Assembly (NCBI GenBank): GCA_049273695.1
Contig: JBASRE010000029.1
Coordinates: 83,609-147,608, forward strand
DNA from: UBA11740 sp049273695
Lineage (GTDB): Bacteria > Acidobacteriota > Blastocatellia > Pyrinomonadales > Pyrinomonadaceae
DNA: 64,000 nt
Reading direction: 5' to 3'
Shown: positions 9,783-18,349 of the stretch, piece after piece
Numbering within the stretch: the first letter of the stretch is position 1
Layout of the letters: the number at the start of each line of letters is the position of its first letter
Translations under genes and position numbers: made by a program
The notes under the pieces: model-generated
The model's database searches: none
What the model was told of the DNA's origin: nothing
Seen by the model: the letters and a program-made list of their open reading frames with translations, nothing else

Positions 9783-11002
9783 AACTGAATTGGTTCTCTC
9801 CGTTACCGCCGGCGAAGTCCGGAATCGCCGTCGATTTCTTTCGCACGATCCTGCCGGCGCTCGTCAGCAGAGCCGACGTCACGCTGTGGACTGATCAAAG
9901 CGAGTGGGCGAGCTCTCTTGAGAAGCACGCGCGGGTCCGAACATTCCGGCTTAACGAAATGCCCTGGGTCGAGCTGAATCGTGCCGACGTAACTTTCTTC
10001 AATCTCGGCAATAACCATCTTTTCCACGGAACGATTTGGGAAGTCTCTCGGCGTCTTGCCGGCGTGACTATCCTTCACGATCTTCGGCTGGACGAATTCT
10101 TCTTAAACTGGCGACCCAATGATTTGTCTTTCGGAAACCGCGCGGTGGGAACTGCGGAGCAACCCACGGATCTCGCGTTCGCGCTTGAAAATTCGCTCGG
10201 CGTCGTAGTCCACACGTCGGACGCGTACGATCGCCTGAACGCGCTGAACCGGTGGATCGTCGCGCACATTCCGCTGGCGTTTTCGCTTCCGCAAAGTGCG
10301 CACGGGTCGCGACCCACTCGCGCTCCAACCGCGCCTTATCGTTTGATTCTGTTCGGTTTCATTCATCAAAACCGGCGGTTGCCGGCACTGCTCGAGGCGC
10401 TCGGTACCTTGCCGGAAAAGGACCAATTCAAACTCGATATCTATGGCGAGCTTTGGAGCCCCGAACTCGTTGAGCGCGCGATCGCAGATTTCGGCTTAAA
10501 GAAACACGTTCGCATTAGAGGATTCGTTTCCGAAGACGCGCTGGACGCGGCCTTGGCTTCCGCTGATATTGCCATAAACCTGCGCTACCCGAGCGCCGAA
10601 GCCTCCGGGAGTCAGCTTCGAATTTGGTCGCATGAATTGCCTTCAATCGTTACGCGCGCAGGTTGGTTCGCCGAATTACCCGACACGGCCGTCCTTCATG
10701 TGTCACCAGACAATGAAGTCGAGGATATTCAAAAGCACCTCCGTGTCTTTGTCGCAGACCCGGCGCAGTTTCAGCAGATGGGCCGCGAAGGCAAACGGTT
10801 CTTGTACCCGACGCATGCGCCCGAGACGTATGTCGAGGCGTTGCTGAATTTGGCGCGCCAGGTGATTGAGTTTCGGCCCCGCAGTGCCGCACATTACCTC
10901 GCGCGCACCACGGGCGAACGCTTGAGCCCGTGGATCGATTCGATTACTTCTGACGAACCGCTACGCCGCGTTGCCGAAGAGATGCTGGCGTTGACGCGGT
11001 AG
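9779..11002 (+). CDS. GT-B fold glycosyltransferase
   Basis: 407 residues, start overlapping the previous stop as ATGA. The N-terminus MKLNWFSPLPPAKSGIAVD has the family-typical glycine-rich acceptor loop. The C-terminal half has ILFGFIHQNRRLPALLEAL, a DIYGE strand, VRIRGFVSEDALDAALASADIAINLRYPSAEASG and the closing VRIRG/SADIAI pattern of group 1 transferases. The EASG motif replaces the more usual EGFG-x3-E loop. It is the last gene of the coupled three-gene glycan unit (6982-11002). Sugar specificity is unknown. Confidence 0.85.
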   Translation: MKLNWFSPLPPAKSGIAVDFFRTILPALVSRADVTLWTDQSEWASSLEKHARVRTFRLNEMPWVELNRADVTFFNLGNNHLFHGTIWEVSRRLAGVTILHDLRLDEFFLNWRPNDLSFGNRAVGTAEQPTDLAFALENSLGVVVHTSDAYDRLNALNRWIVAHIPLAFSLPQSAHGSRPTRAPTAPYRLILFGFIHQNRRLPALLEALGTLPEKDQFKLDIYGELWSPELVERAIADFGLKKHVRIRGFVSEDALDAALASADIAINLRYPSAEASGSQLRIWSHELPSIVTRAGWFAELPDTAVLHVSPDNEVEDIQKHLRVFVADPAQFQQMGREGKRFLYPTHAPETYVEALLNLARQVIEFRPRSAAHYLARTTGERLSPWIDSITSDEPLRRVAEEMLALTR

Positions 11003-11213
11003 ACCGCCGCGGCTCGTGCGCGCGTGTACAGATGCAGTTTCTACCAATCAGTTTTGAACAAGAAGCGTAGATAGTGTTTGTTCCGCGTCACGACGGCGAA
11101 TATTCCAACACGGGACAAGCTTTGTGTCCGTGTCTCTCGGACCATAGATTTGTTTGAGTGTCTGTGTTAATAACGTCGCGATCATCCGCCTGCTGGTTTA
11201 AGGAGTTGCCAAC

Positions 11214-13238
11214 GTGCGACGCCGGCGAACAGTTTCTTTCGTGCTTGCGATAAGCGTCGCCGCCGGCATTCTGCCGACGCGCCCCATTGCGCCCGAAGTC
11301 GCCGCTGAAGTCATTCAGAGCGTGAAAGTGGGCGGCGTCAAAGCGTTCGTCACTCGTATTCGAGATGGCGTCACCATGTGCCGGTCCGCAACGCCGGCCG
11401 AGCTGCCGACAACCGTTCCCGGCGCCGACAACCGCGGCGTGTCCGTCACGGAACTTCTGCCGCCCGAGCTGGCAAAGCCTCGCACCCAAAACGCCGTAGA
11501 CGGTTTGACGATTCAGCTCAATGCGCTGTCGCAGTTGCAATCGGATTCAAACCGCAACACGGTGATCGCAGCCTTCCAGCGAGCCGCAGGCGTCTGGACG
11601 GCGCGAATCAAAACTCCCATCACGATCAGAGTGAACATCGACTACGGCTTTGATCGTCCTAACGGTAGCGAGTTTCCGGAAGAAGTGGTTGGGTCAACGA
11701 GTTCTAGTACGGTTTTGGTTGACTACCCCACGGCGCGCGCGAATTTGATTGGTAGTTCGTCCAGCGCAACCGAATCCGCCATTTACAGTTCGCTGCCGTC
11801 ATCGAGTGTTCCCGTGAATACCGGCAACGGGTCCGCGATCGAAGTGGCGCGATCGCTCGGCCAGGCGCTCGGCTTTATGCCGCTCGATCCGAACACGGCG
11901 GTCGCGACGATCTCTTTCAACAAGAACATGCCTTTCGATTTCAATCCCGACAACGGAATCAGCTTTGAGCGGCTGGATTTCGTCGGCACCGCAGCGCACG
12001 AGATCGGCCACGCGCTCGGATTCATTTCGAATGCGGGAGACGGCGCGACCGCGTCGCTGACGACCTGGGACCTGTTCCGCTTTCGCTCGGGAACTACGCC
12101 GAATACGTTCAAGACGGCGCAACGCATCATGTCGATTGGCGGCACTCAGGTTTATTACACGACGCAAACGTTTCAAGTTGAGGGACTGAACACCACCCAG
12201 GTTTCGTTGTCGACCGGCGGACCCGACGGCGAGGGCGGCGACGGCAATCAGTCCAGCCACTGGAAAGCAGACGAGATAACCGGCCGCTACATCGGCGTCA
12301 TGGATCCGACGATCAGCCTCGGCGAGCGGTCGGTGACGACTAGCAATGATTTCTCAGCGCTGGAAACCTTTGGATGGAATCTGGTCGGCAGCATGCCGCC
12401 GCCCGCGCCTTTGCCGGCGGCGTACAACGACGATTTTGGCGCGTCGCACGTGTTGATTGGCTGCAGCGGAACCCTCACGGGAACAAATCTCAACTCGACG
12501 CGCGAAACCGGCGAACCCAATCACTTGTCGACGACCAATGGCAATGCCGGCCGGCATTCGATCTGGTATCAATGGCAGGCCCCGTCGAGTGGCAGCGTCA
12601 CTTTTACGACGGCGGGCAGCGCTTACGACACGGTGCTGGGAGTTTACACAGGCACAAGTGTGAACGCGCTGACAATCATTACGCAGAATGATGACATTCC
12701 GGATGTGCCGGGACAACCGCACCAGGTTACCAGCTCAGTCAGTTTTTCCGTCGTTGCGGGAAACTCGTATCGAATAGCAGTCGATGGCTTCAACAATAGC
12801 GGCGACGGTGGTGACATGGGACCGTTCAAACTAAACTGGTTCCAAAGCAGCTGCGATGAGCCAGCCCGATTCCTTATCCCTGAGGGCGGCAACCCCAACG
12901 TTATCGCGGCGTTCGATGCGGTGACCTTCGTTCAGGCGCCGTTTCGCGTCTACAATCCAAATAACTTTTCCTCCGACCAGCGGACCACCATCATGTTCTT
13001 GATCAATGGACTGGGATTCACATCAGCCGATTCCCAAGGCTCCGCGATACAGGTTGAGGCTGGAAATCGGAGCCTTTTTGTGCAAAGCATTGGAGCATTG
13101 ACCGCCCCCGGCCTGAGCGCAACGTACGTGATAGTTTCTTTACCGACGGATATGCCAGCGGGAGACTTCCCATTAAATGTAAGAGTGCGCAACGTCCCGT
13201 GCAGCAACAGTCCGCTCATAAGCATTGCGGGCCCTTGA
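11214..13238 (+). CDS. secreted zinc metalloprotease with PPC-like and shared C-terminal domain
   Basis: 674 residues from GTG 11214, preceded by AAGGAG. A signal peptide covers the first 30 residues. The zinc motif HEIGHALGF lies at about 262-270. A PPC/CUB-like beta domain spans about 410-550 (DTVLGVYTG, FSVVAGNSYRIAVDGF). The last 115 residues form the domain found also in the proteins at 13997, 15884 and 18350, with PNNFSSDQRTT, GLSATYVIVSL and a final short strand. It resembles the NF038122-type metalloproteases common in Acidobacteriota. Two more genes on the same strand follow, the second another protease. Likely an exported peptidase; substrate unknown. Confidence 0.82.
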   Translation: MRRRRTVSFVLAISVAAGILPTRPIAPEVAAEVIQSVKVGGVKAFVTRIRDGVTMCRSATPAELPTTVPGADNRGVSVTELLPPELAKPRTQNAVDGLTIQLNALSQLQSDSNRNTVIAAFQRAAGVWTARIKTPITIRVNIDYGFDRPNGSEFPEEVVGSTSSSTVLVDYPTARANLIGSSSSATESAIYSSLPSSSVPVNTGNGSAIEVARSLGQALGFMPLDPNTAVATISFNKNMPFDFNPDNGISFERLDFVGTAAHEIGHALGFISNAGDGATASLTTWDLFRFRSGTTPNTFKTAQRIMSIGGTQVYYTTQTFQVEGLNTTQVSLSTGGPDGEGGDGNQSSHWKADEITGRYIGVMDPTISLGERSVTTSNDFSALETFGWNLVGSMPPPAPLPAAYNDDFGASHVLIGCSGTLTGTNLNSTRETGEPNHLSTTNGNAGRHSIWYQWQAPSSGSVTFTTAGSAYDTVLGVYTGTSVNALTIITQNDDIPDVPGQPHQVTSSVSFSVVAGNSYRIAVDGFNNSGDGGDMGPFKLNWFQSSCDEPARFLIPEGGNPNVIAAFDAVTFVQAPFRVYNPNNFSSDQRTTIMFLINGLGFTSADSQGSAIQVEAGNRSLFVQSIGALTAPGLSATYVIVSLPTDMPAGDFPLNVRVRNVPCSNSPLISIAGP

Positions 13239-13472
13239 GATTTTCTTGGCCTTGCATCTATGCGGACTGGCGCTGAGGCAACTTTGCAGGCGCTCCGGGC
13301 GACTAAGTGTGCTGCCTCGACGCTGTTTTCCCGCCCCCAATTTTTGTGATGCGTAAAGAGGAGCCCGTTTGTTATTCTGGAAAGGCCCAGTCAGTGCTCG
13401 CCTCATCACCGACCGATTGAGCTGAACAGGGGTCACAGATCCACGCAACTAGTTTCAGACCGGAAAAGCGCC

Positions 13473-13994
13473 ATGAAAGAAAAATCTTCAAAGCACAATG
13501 CTGCCAACCGTCGCCGCCGTCTGCTGGTTTTCGCTGCAGTCGCCATCGTTGTCGCCGCCACCGCGATTACCGTCATTTCGCGCCAGAAGGGAAGAACACC
13601 TCAGGCTGCGAATCGCGAAGCAGAGAAGGCCGCCGCGACCAGTACGCGCACATTTGTAACGCGCCGTGTTGGCAATCAGGACATTCACATCGATACGCAA
13701 GGCGGCGAGATTAAGCCGCTCACGGCGGAAGAAGCACAGAAGTTAGCGAACGGTTTGGCGCCGATGCTGGACGACTCGGCTGACGGTCTGGTGCAGGTGA
13801 AGCACGCGGACGGATCAGTTTCGATGGACCTGCAGGGCCGCTTTCAAAACGTGACGGTCGCGCGTGTCACCGCCGATGGAACGATCGAACAGTCGTGTGT
13901 CGATAACGCGCGCGCTGCTGCGAAATTCTTCCGCATCGATCCCAAGCTGATTGAGAACGCTCCCACCGCCCGCAAGCGGGTCAAGAGGAATTAG
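13473..13994 (+). CDS. small membrane-anchored protein of unknown function
   Basis: 173 residues. The N-terminus is strongly basic (KEKSSKHNAANRRRRL), then one hydrophobic helix (residues about 18-40) anchors it in the inner membrane, with the remaining 130 residues outside. The external part has repeated short strands (FVTRRVGNQDIHIDTQGG; KHADGSVSMDLQGRFQNVTV) and an alpha-helical ELA-type region, but I recognise no family. It ends two bases before the start of the protease at 13997, so it is probably co-expressed; a chaperone, inhibitor or pro-region role for that protease is possible but is only inference. Confidence 0.65.
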   Translation: MKEKSSKHNAANRRRRLLVFAAVAIVVAATAITVISRQKGRTPQAANREAEKAAATSTRTFVTRRVGNQDIHIDTQGGEIKPLTAEEAQKLANGLAPMLDDSADGLVQVKHADGSVSMDLQGRFQNVTVARVTADGTIEQSCVDNARAAAKFFRIDPKLIENAPTARKRVKRN

Positions 13995-13996
13995 AA

Positions 13997-15775
13997 ATGC
14001 AGAGTCTGGTCAAGAAACTGCCGGCGTTCGGGCTGGCGCTGATTCTCACTCTTGTCGCCGCGGCGGAGGCCTCCGCCCAGGCGAACATTGTCATTCTCAA
14101 TGGTGACGCGGCGGGCGTTGGATTTAACGACCCGACTGCGGTGGCTCCGGTCGGCGGAAATAGCGGCACTACCTTGGGGCAGCAACGAATGATCGCCGCC
14201 CAGGCGGCCGCGAACATTTGGGGCGCGAGCCTCGTCAGCGGCCCGACGATTACAATTCGCGGGGTCTGGTCGACCACTCTGGCGTGTACCTCCACCTCAG
14301 GCACTTTGGCTTCAGCGGGAAACAACAGCAATATCTTTAGAAACTTTTCCGGAGCTGAGCCCGGTTTCTGGTATGGCAACGCGCTCGCGAACGCGCTTTC
14401 AAATCTAGACCGCAATGGTCCGACGACGCACGAGATAAACGCGAATTTCAATCTGAACCTCGGCACGCCTGGTTGCTTCGACAATGCGTTTTGGTATTAC
14501 GGGCTGGACAATAATCATGGCCCGAACGGCATCGACCTCGTCAACGTGATGCTGCATGAGTTCGGGCACGGTCTGGGCTTCCAGACGTTCACAAACAAAG
14601 CTACAGGTGAACAAGTCGGCGATGACACCAACGGCCGGTTCCCAAGCATCTACGATCGATATTTGTTCGATAACACAGCCGGCAAGTCCTGGCCGCAGAT
14701 GACGAATGCTGAGCGCGCAGCTTCCGCCATCAACACGGGGAACTTGGTGTGGGTGGGTCCGCAGGTCCTGGCCGATGTGCCGAATGTGGTCTCCGGGACG
14801 CCTCGGCTCAGGGTCAACTCTCCGGCTGGAATCGCAGGAAACTATCCGGTCGGAACGGCGAGCTTCGGTCCGGGATTGTCTCCCGCGGGAACGACGGCAG
14901 ACGTGGCGCCGACGATTCCGGCCGACGGTTGCTCCGCAATCACTAACTCAGTCTCAGGGAAGATTGCACTCATCGATCGCGGCAACTGTAACTTTACGGT
15001 CAAGACGAAGAACGCTCAGAACGCGGGCGCCTCGGCGGTTGTCATCGTCGACAATGTATCGGCCCCGACGCCGCCGGGAATGGGTGGTACCGACAACACA
15101 ATCCTGATTCCCGCCGTCTCTATAACTCAGGCGAATGGCAATACGATCAAGGCCCAATTGACCGCCGGCGTGAATGCTACGTTGCTGGCTGATGCATCGA
15201 CGCTGGCAGGAACTGACGCGAATCGCAGGCCTTTAATGTATGCCCCGAACCCACTCGAAGGGGGCTCATCAGTATCTCACTGGGATTTAAGTTTGCTCCC
15301 TAATCAAGTGATGGAACCAAACGTCGCGGGTGATTTACTGCACGTAGTCGTACCGCCAAGGGACCTGACTTACTCATTGTTCAGGGACCTGGGGTGGAAC
15401 ACCGGTGCGCCCGCGCCGCCAATGATTCTGCTCGAAGAAGGCACGATAGAAATAGGCGCGGTGCTCGATTCGGTAACACGCGAGCGAGGACCGTTCACCG
15501 TCCTGACGTCTCACAACTTTAGCTCCGATGGCCGGCGGCGACTGATCCTCTTTACAAGTGATCTGGGATTGGCGCAGGGGAATACGACGGGGTTATCGGT
15601 AGAAGCAAGTGGAATTTCTTTGCCGGTTGAGAATGCCGGCCCGTTTTCCGATGTGGGTGGGACGTCTTACGTGATCGTCAGGTTACTCGACCTGCCGCCG
15701 AACACTTACGCGTTGACCGTCAGGCTGAACAATCGCAGCAGCACGAACGCGCCCACGATTCGCATCATTCCTTAA
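13997..15775 (+). CDS. secreted PA-domain zinc metalloprotease
   Basis: 592 residues with a signal peptide ending near AEASAQA (residue 28). The zinc motif HEFGHGLGF is at about 187-195. A protease-associated (PA) domain lies at about 285-395, recognisable by CSAITNSVSGKIALIDRGNC and FTVKTKNAQNAGASAVVI. Residues about 475-592 are the shared C-terminal domain (SHNFSSDGRRRLILFTSDLG, TSYVIVRL). The PA domain normally caps or recruits substrate in secreted peptidases. It begins 2 bases after the preceding membrane protein. A 66-bp hairpin element with terminal repeats follows and may end transcription from both sides. Confidence 0.85.
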   Translation: MQSLVKKLPAFGLALILTLVAAAEASAQANIVILNGDAAGVGFNDPTAVAPVGGNSGTTLGQQRMIAAQAAANIWGASLVSGPTITIRGVWSTTLACTSTSGTLASAGNNSNIFRNFSGAEPGFWYGNALANALSNLDRNGPTTHEINANFNLNLGTPGCFDNAFWYYGLDNNHGPNGIDLVNVMLHEFGHGLGFQTFTNKATGEQVGDDTNGRFPSIYDRYLFDNTAGKSWPQMTNAERAASAINTGNLVWVGPQVLADVPNVVSGTPRLRVNSPAGIAGNYPVGTASFGPGLSPAGTTADVAPTIPADGCSAITNSVSGKIALIDRGNCNFTVKTKNAQNAGASAVVIVDNVSAPTPPGMGGTDNTILIPAVSITQANGNTIKAQLTAGVNATLLADASTLAGTDANRRPLMYAPNPLEGGSSVSHWDLSLLPNQVMEPNVAGDLLHVVVPPRDLTYSLFRDLGWNTGAPAPPMILLEEGTIEIGAVLDSVTRERGPFTVLTSHNFSSDGRRRLILFTSDLGLAQGNTTGLSVEASGISLPVENAGPFSDVGGTSYVIVRLLDLPPNTYALTVRLNNRSSTNAPTIRIIP

Positions 15776-15804
15776 AACGAATCGAGAAACTCCGTTGGAG
15801 ATGG

Positions 15805-15870
15805 GTTTAGAGGCGGGCTACTGCCCGCCGCATTGTGTCGGCAGAGGCGGGCGGTAGCCCGCCTCTAAAC
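15805..15870. repeat. paired-hairpin element with 15-bp terminal inverted repeats
   Basis: Ends 15805-15819 (GTTTAGAGGCGGGCT) and 15856-15870 are perfect inverted repeats. Each end also folds on its own (GGCGGGC-TACT-GCCCGCC and GGCGGGC-GGTA-GCCCGCC). It sits between two convergent genes and could act as a bidirectional terminator. Same design as the elements at 58547, 60923 and 63717. Confidence 0.8.
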
Positions 15871-15883
15871 TACTTGATAGCTA

Positions 15884-18262
15884 TTAATCGACGATGGTGA
15901 TGCTCGTGACGTTGCTCGTCTGTCCGCGGCTGGTGACAGTGAAAGCCAGGCTGCCTCTCAGTTGCGGATTGTTGTTAAGCGCTCCCAGCGAGACAACCAC
16001 ATACGACCCGCTCAATCCCGGAAACGCAAACGGACCGACATTCTCAACCACGAGTTGCAGCCCGCCGGCACTTACCGACACATCACTCGCGCTCGGATTT
16101 TGCTGTGAAATCAGACCCAGGTCTGAAGTGAAGAGAATAAGACGCGTTATGTGATCAGAACTGAAGTTGAACGGATCGGTGATGCTGAAGGCCGTGTTAC
16201 CTGCGTTTGAAGTTCGGGCAAAGGTCACTGAGTTCAGCGCGGCGCCGGTGCCAACTGCGTCCGTGACTTGCGCAGTCAACAGCAAAGGCTCGGACGTAAG
16301 CGTGATCGTATAACCGCCCGAGTCTCCGCTTGCGAACGACGTGGCGATGATTATGTACGTGCCGGTCTGGGGCAAAGTCAGAAGCCCAGGCGTACCAGAG
16401 TTACACGGACTCGTACAAGGTATGCGCGAATCCGTTTCAACGCCGAGCACTATGTCGTCGTTTTCAGCAAGTGGAGGATTCACACTTCCATTCGGCCCAA
16501 TCAAATATAGATACGTATCCAGTCCATTGGGCGGAGGCGCCGTGGCATTCATATCAATCCGAATCTTTTGCCCCGCCATGCCGTTGAACTTGTACCGGTC
16601 CATGAAAGCGTTGGTTCGGCCTGCTAGTCCGGTCGGGCAGTCAGGCGACGAGAGATCGCCGTTTAAGGTTTGGAAGGGAAGTATCGGCGTGGCCGTGGCC
16701 GGATCAATTAGATAGTTGGGGTTGCCGGCCTGGTTGACGATGAGTAATTGCCCGCCAATGCTGGCCTCGCCGGTTCTATCACCGCAGATACTGTTTGAGG
16801 TGACTGAGTAAGTCACGGTCCCGCTGCCTGTGCCACTCGCGCCACCCGTCACGGTCAACCAGCTTTCGCCCTCTGCCACTGCCCAATTACATCCCGGTTG
16901 AGTCGTGATGTTTACACTGTTGCCGCCGGCGCCCGCGGCAAGATTTTGCGTCGTTTGCGAGAGCGAATAAGTGCATCCAGGCTGAGTCAAACTCGTCAGA
17001 CAAGCGCTCTCTGCGATCGCATGGTCGGTAATCTCATCGCGCGAGAACTGGCAGAAGTTTTGGCTGGCCGAAATACTCGGGTTCATGATTGAACTGGTAC
17101 AGTCGCCGCCTTGCGCCGTAGTTACGTGGTTCGCATTCAGATTGTGACCGATTTCGTGAGCAGTCAGTCCTGCCAGATTCGCATTGACGTTTTCCAGATG
17201 CTGCGAAATGCCGTAAGCGAAACCGGACGAATTGCAATCCACGCCTGGTCTAAAGGCGATGCCGATTGTAGAACCGGCAAAGTCCCGGCCCATGAAAAGG
17301 TGTGCCGCGTCGCGCCCGGCTGCTTCAGGGGGCGCGTTTGCACTGTACTGAGAGGCAAAATTGCTGAGCGCGGTTGACCCGGCAATCGACGTCTCAGGCG
17401 GGACGGGCGACTGATATGGATCGTTCACGGTGGTCCACACGCGCGTGTTCAGCACCATGAACCTCAAACCCATCTGCACGTTATAGATCCCGTCCACCTG
17501 ACTCATGATGGAGACGATTTTGTTTACCACAGCCTGTTGAGGATTGGCCTGCGCCTGAAATTCGTTTTTGGTGAAGTATTCAAAGTCTGCTTCGGTGGCG
17601 ATGTCGATCTGCAAAGTCGGACCGAAAACGGGTTCCGGCTGCGGACTTTTCGCGGATGACTTGTTGCTGACATTAGCTGAATGTTGCTCAACCATCTCCT
17701 TCATGGTCATGCCGCACTCGCCGGCGGATTGCTTCACATCTGATGCCGCATAGAAAACGAAATCTGTTTTAGAAGCGCTTGCCGAAAAACGTTTGCTGGG
17801 TTCAAGGAAGAAAAGCTCGCGCGGCGTGACGATCAGCCCTTCGACGGTTCCTTCGTCGATCGTCAAGCGTGCCTGTGCCCCCGGTAAACCCTGCACGGTG
17901 CCTTTGTACGTGCGCACCGGTGCGCGTTCCAGCACGGTCACGCCATTGTCGCCCACCGCCTCCGCGCGATAGCCCGGCGTGCGTATGTCGTACGGCTCCA
18001 GCGTCATTTCAAATGTGCCGCGTGAGGTGGTGAGGGTCAGCGAACGCGTCTGCTTTACTTGTCTCGTGACCTGACCGGGGTCGAGACTCAGCCGATCGTG
18101 TTGCCGGAAAACCTTTTCCAGATCCCGCCGCTGCGTTTCCGGGCCTTGACTCGAAACCCCGCCGGAACTGAACGCGAGGGCGGCGACAATTAGTGCGATT
18201 ACCAGTGCGGCAAAAGCCGCTCGATGGCGCGTGTGCGGTTGAGATTTAGCTGCTGAAGTCAT
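15884..18262 (-). CDS. secreted reprolysin-like metalloprotease with BACON-like, PPC and shared C-terminal domains
   Basis: 792 residues, signal anchor at residues 14-33. A pro-region (50-200) has a GECGMT cysteine near 183 that could act as a cysteine switch. The catalytic domain carries HEIGHNLNANH at 369-379 (HExxHxxxxxH, metzincin/M12B-like) with a nearby SIMNPS Met-turn. A BACON/viral-Ig-like domain follows (about 425-510; CNWAVAEGESWLTVTGG), then a PPC domain (about 535-655; FMDRYKFNGMAGQKIRIDM, TGTYIIIATSF) and the shared C-terminal domain (about 665-792; FNFSSDHITRLILFTSDLGL). Convergent with the 13997 protease. An exported multi-domain peptidase, probably acting on proteins outside the cell. 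Confidence 0.87.
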   Translation of the reverse strand: MTSAAKSQPHTRHRAAFAALVIALIVAALAFSSGGVSSQGPETQRRDLEKVFRQHDRLSLDPGQVTRQVKQTRSLTLTTSRGTFEMTLEPYDIRTPGYRAEAVGDNGVTVLERAPVRTYKGTVQGLPGAQARLTIDEGTVEGLIVTPRELFFLEPSKRFSASASKTDFVFYAASDVKQSAGECGMTMKEMVEQHSANVSNKSSAKSPQPEPVFGPTLQIDIATEADFEYFTKNEFQAQANPQQAVVNKIVSIMSQVDGIYNVQMGLRFMVLNTRVWTTVNDPYQSPVPPETSIAGSTALSNFASQYSANAPPEAAGRDAAHLFMGRDFAGSTIGIAFRPGVDCNSSGFAYGISQHLENVNANLAGLTAHEIGHNLNANHVTTAQGGDCTSSIMNPSISASQNFCQFSRDEITDHAIAESACLTSLTQPGCTYSLSQTTQNLAAGAGGNSVNITTQPGCNWAVAEGESWLTVTGGASGTGSGTVTYSVTSNSICGDRTGEASIGGQLLIVNQAGNPNYLIDPATATPILPFQTLNGDLSSPDCPTGLAGRTNAFMDRYKFNGMAGQKIRIDMNATAPPPNGLDTYLYLIGPNGSVNPPLAENDDIVLGVETDSRIPCTSPCNSGTPGLLTLPQTGTYIIIATSFASGDSGGYTITLTSEPLLLTAQVTDAVGTGAALNSVTFARTSNAGNTAFSITDPFNFSSDHITRLILFTSDLGLISQQNPSASDVSVSAGGLQLVVENVGPFAFPGLSGSYVVVSLGALNNNPQLRGSLAFTVTSRGQTSNVTSITIVD

Positions 18263-18349
18263 TGCAAGAAATTACGAAGGACCGACGGTCGATATTATAA
18301 AAGCATAAGCCGTTACGCGGCGAGTCGAGGCGAAACGCGGGGAGATCAG

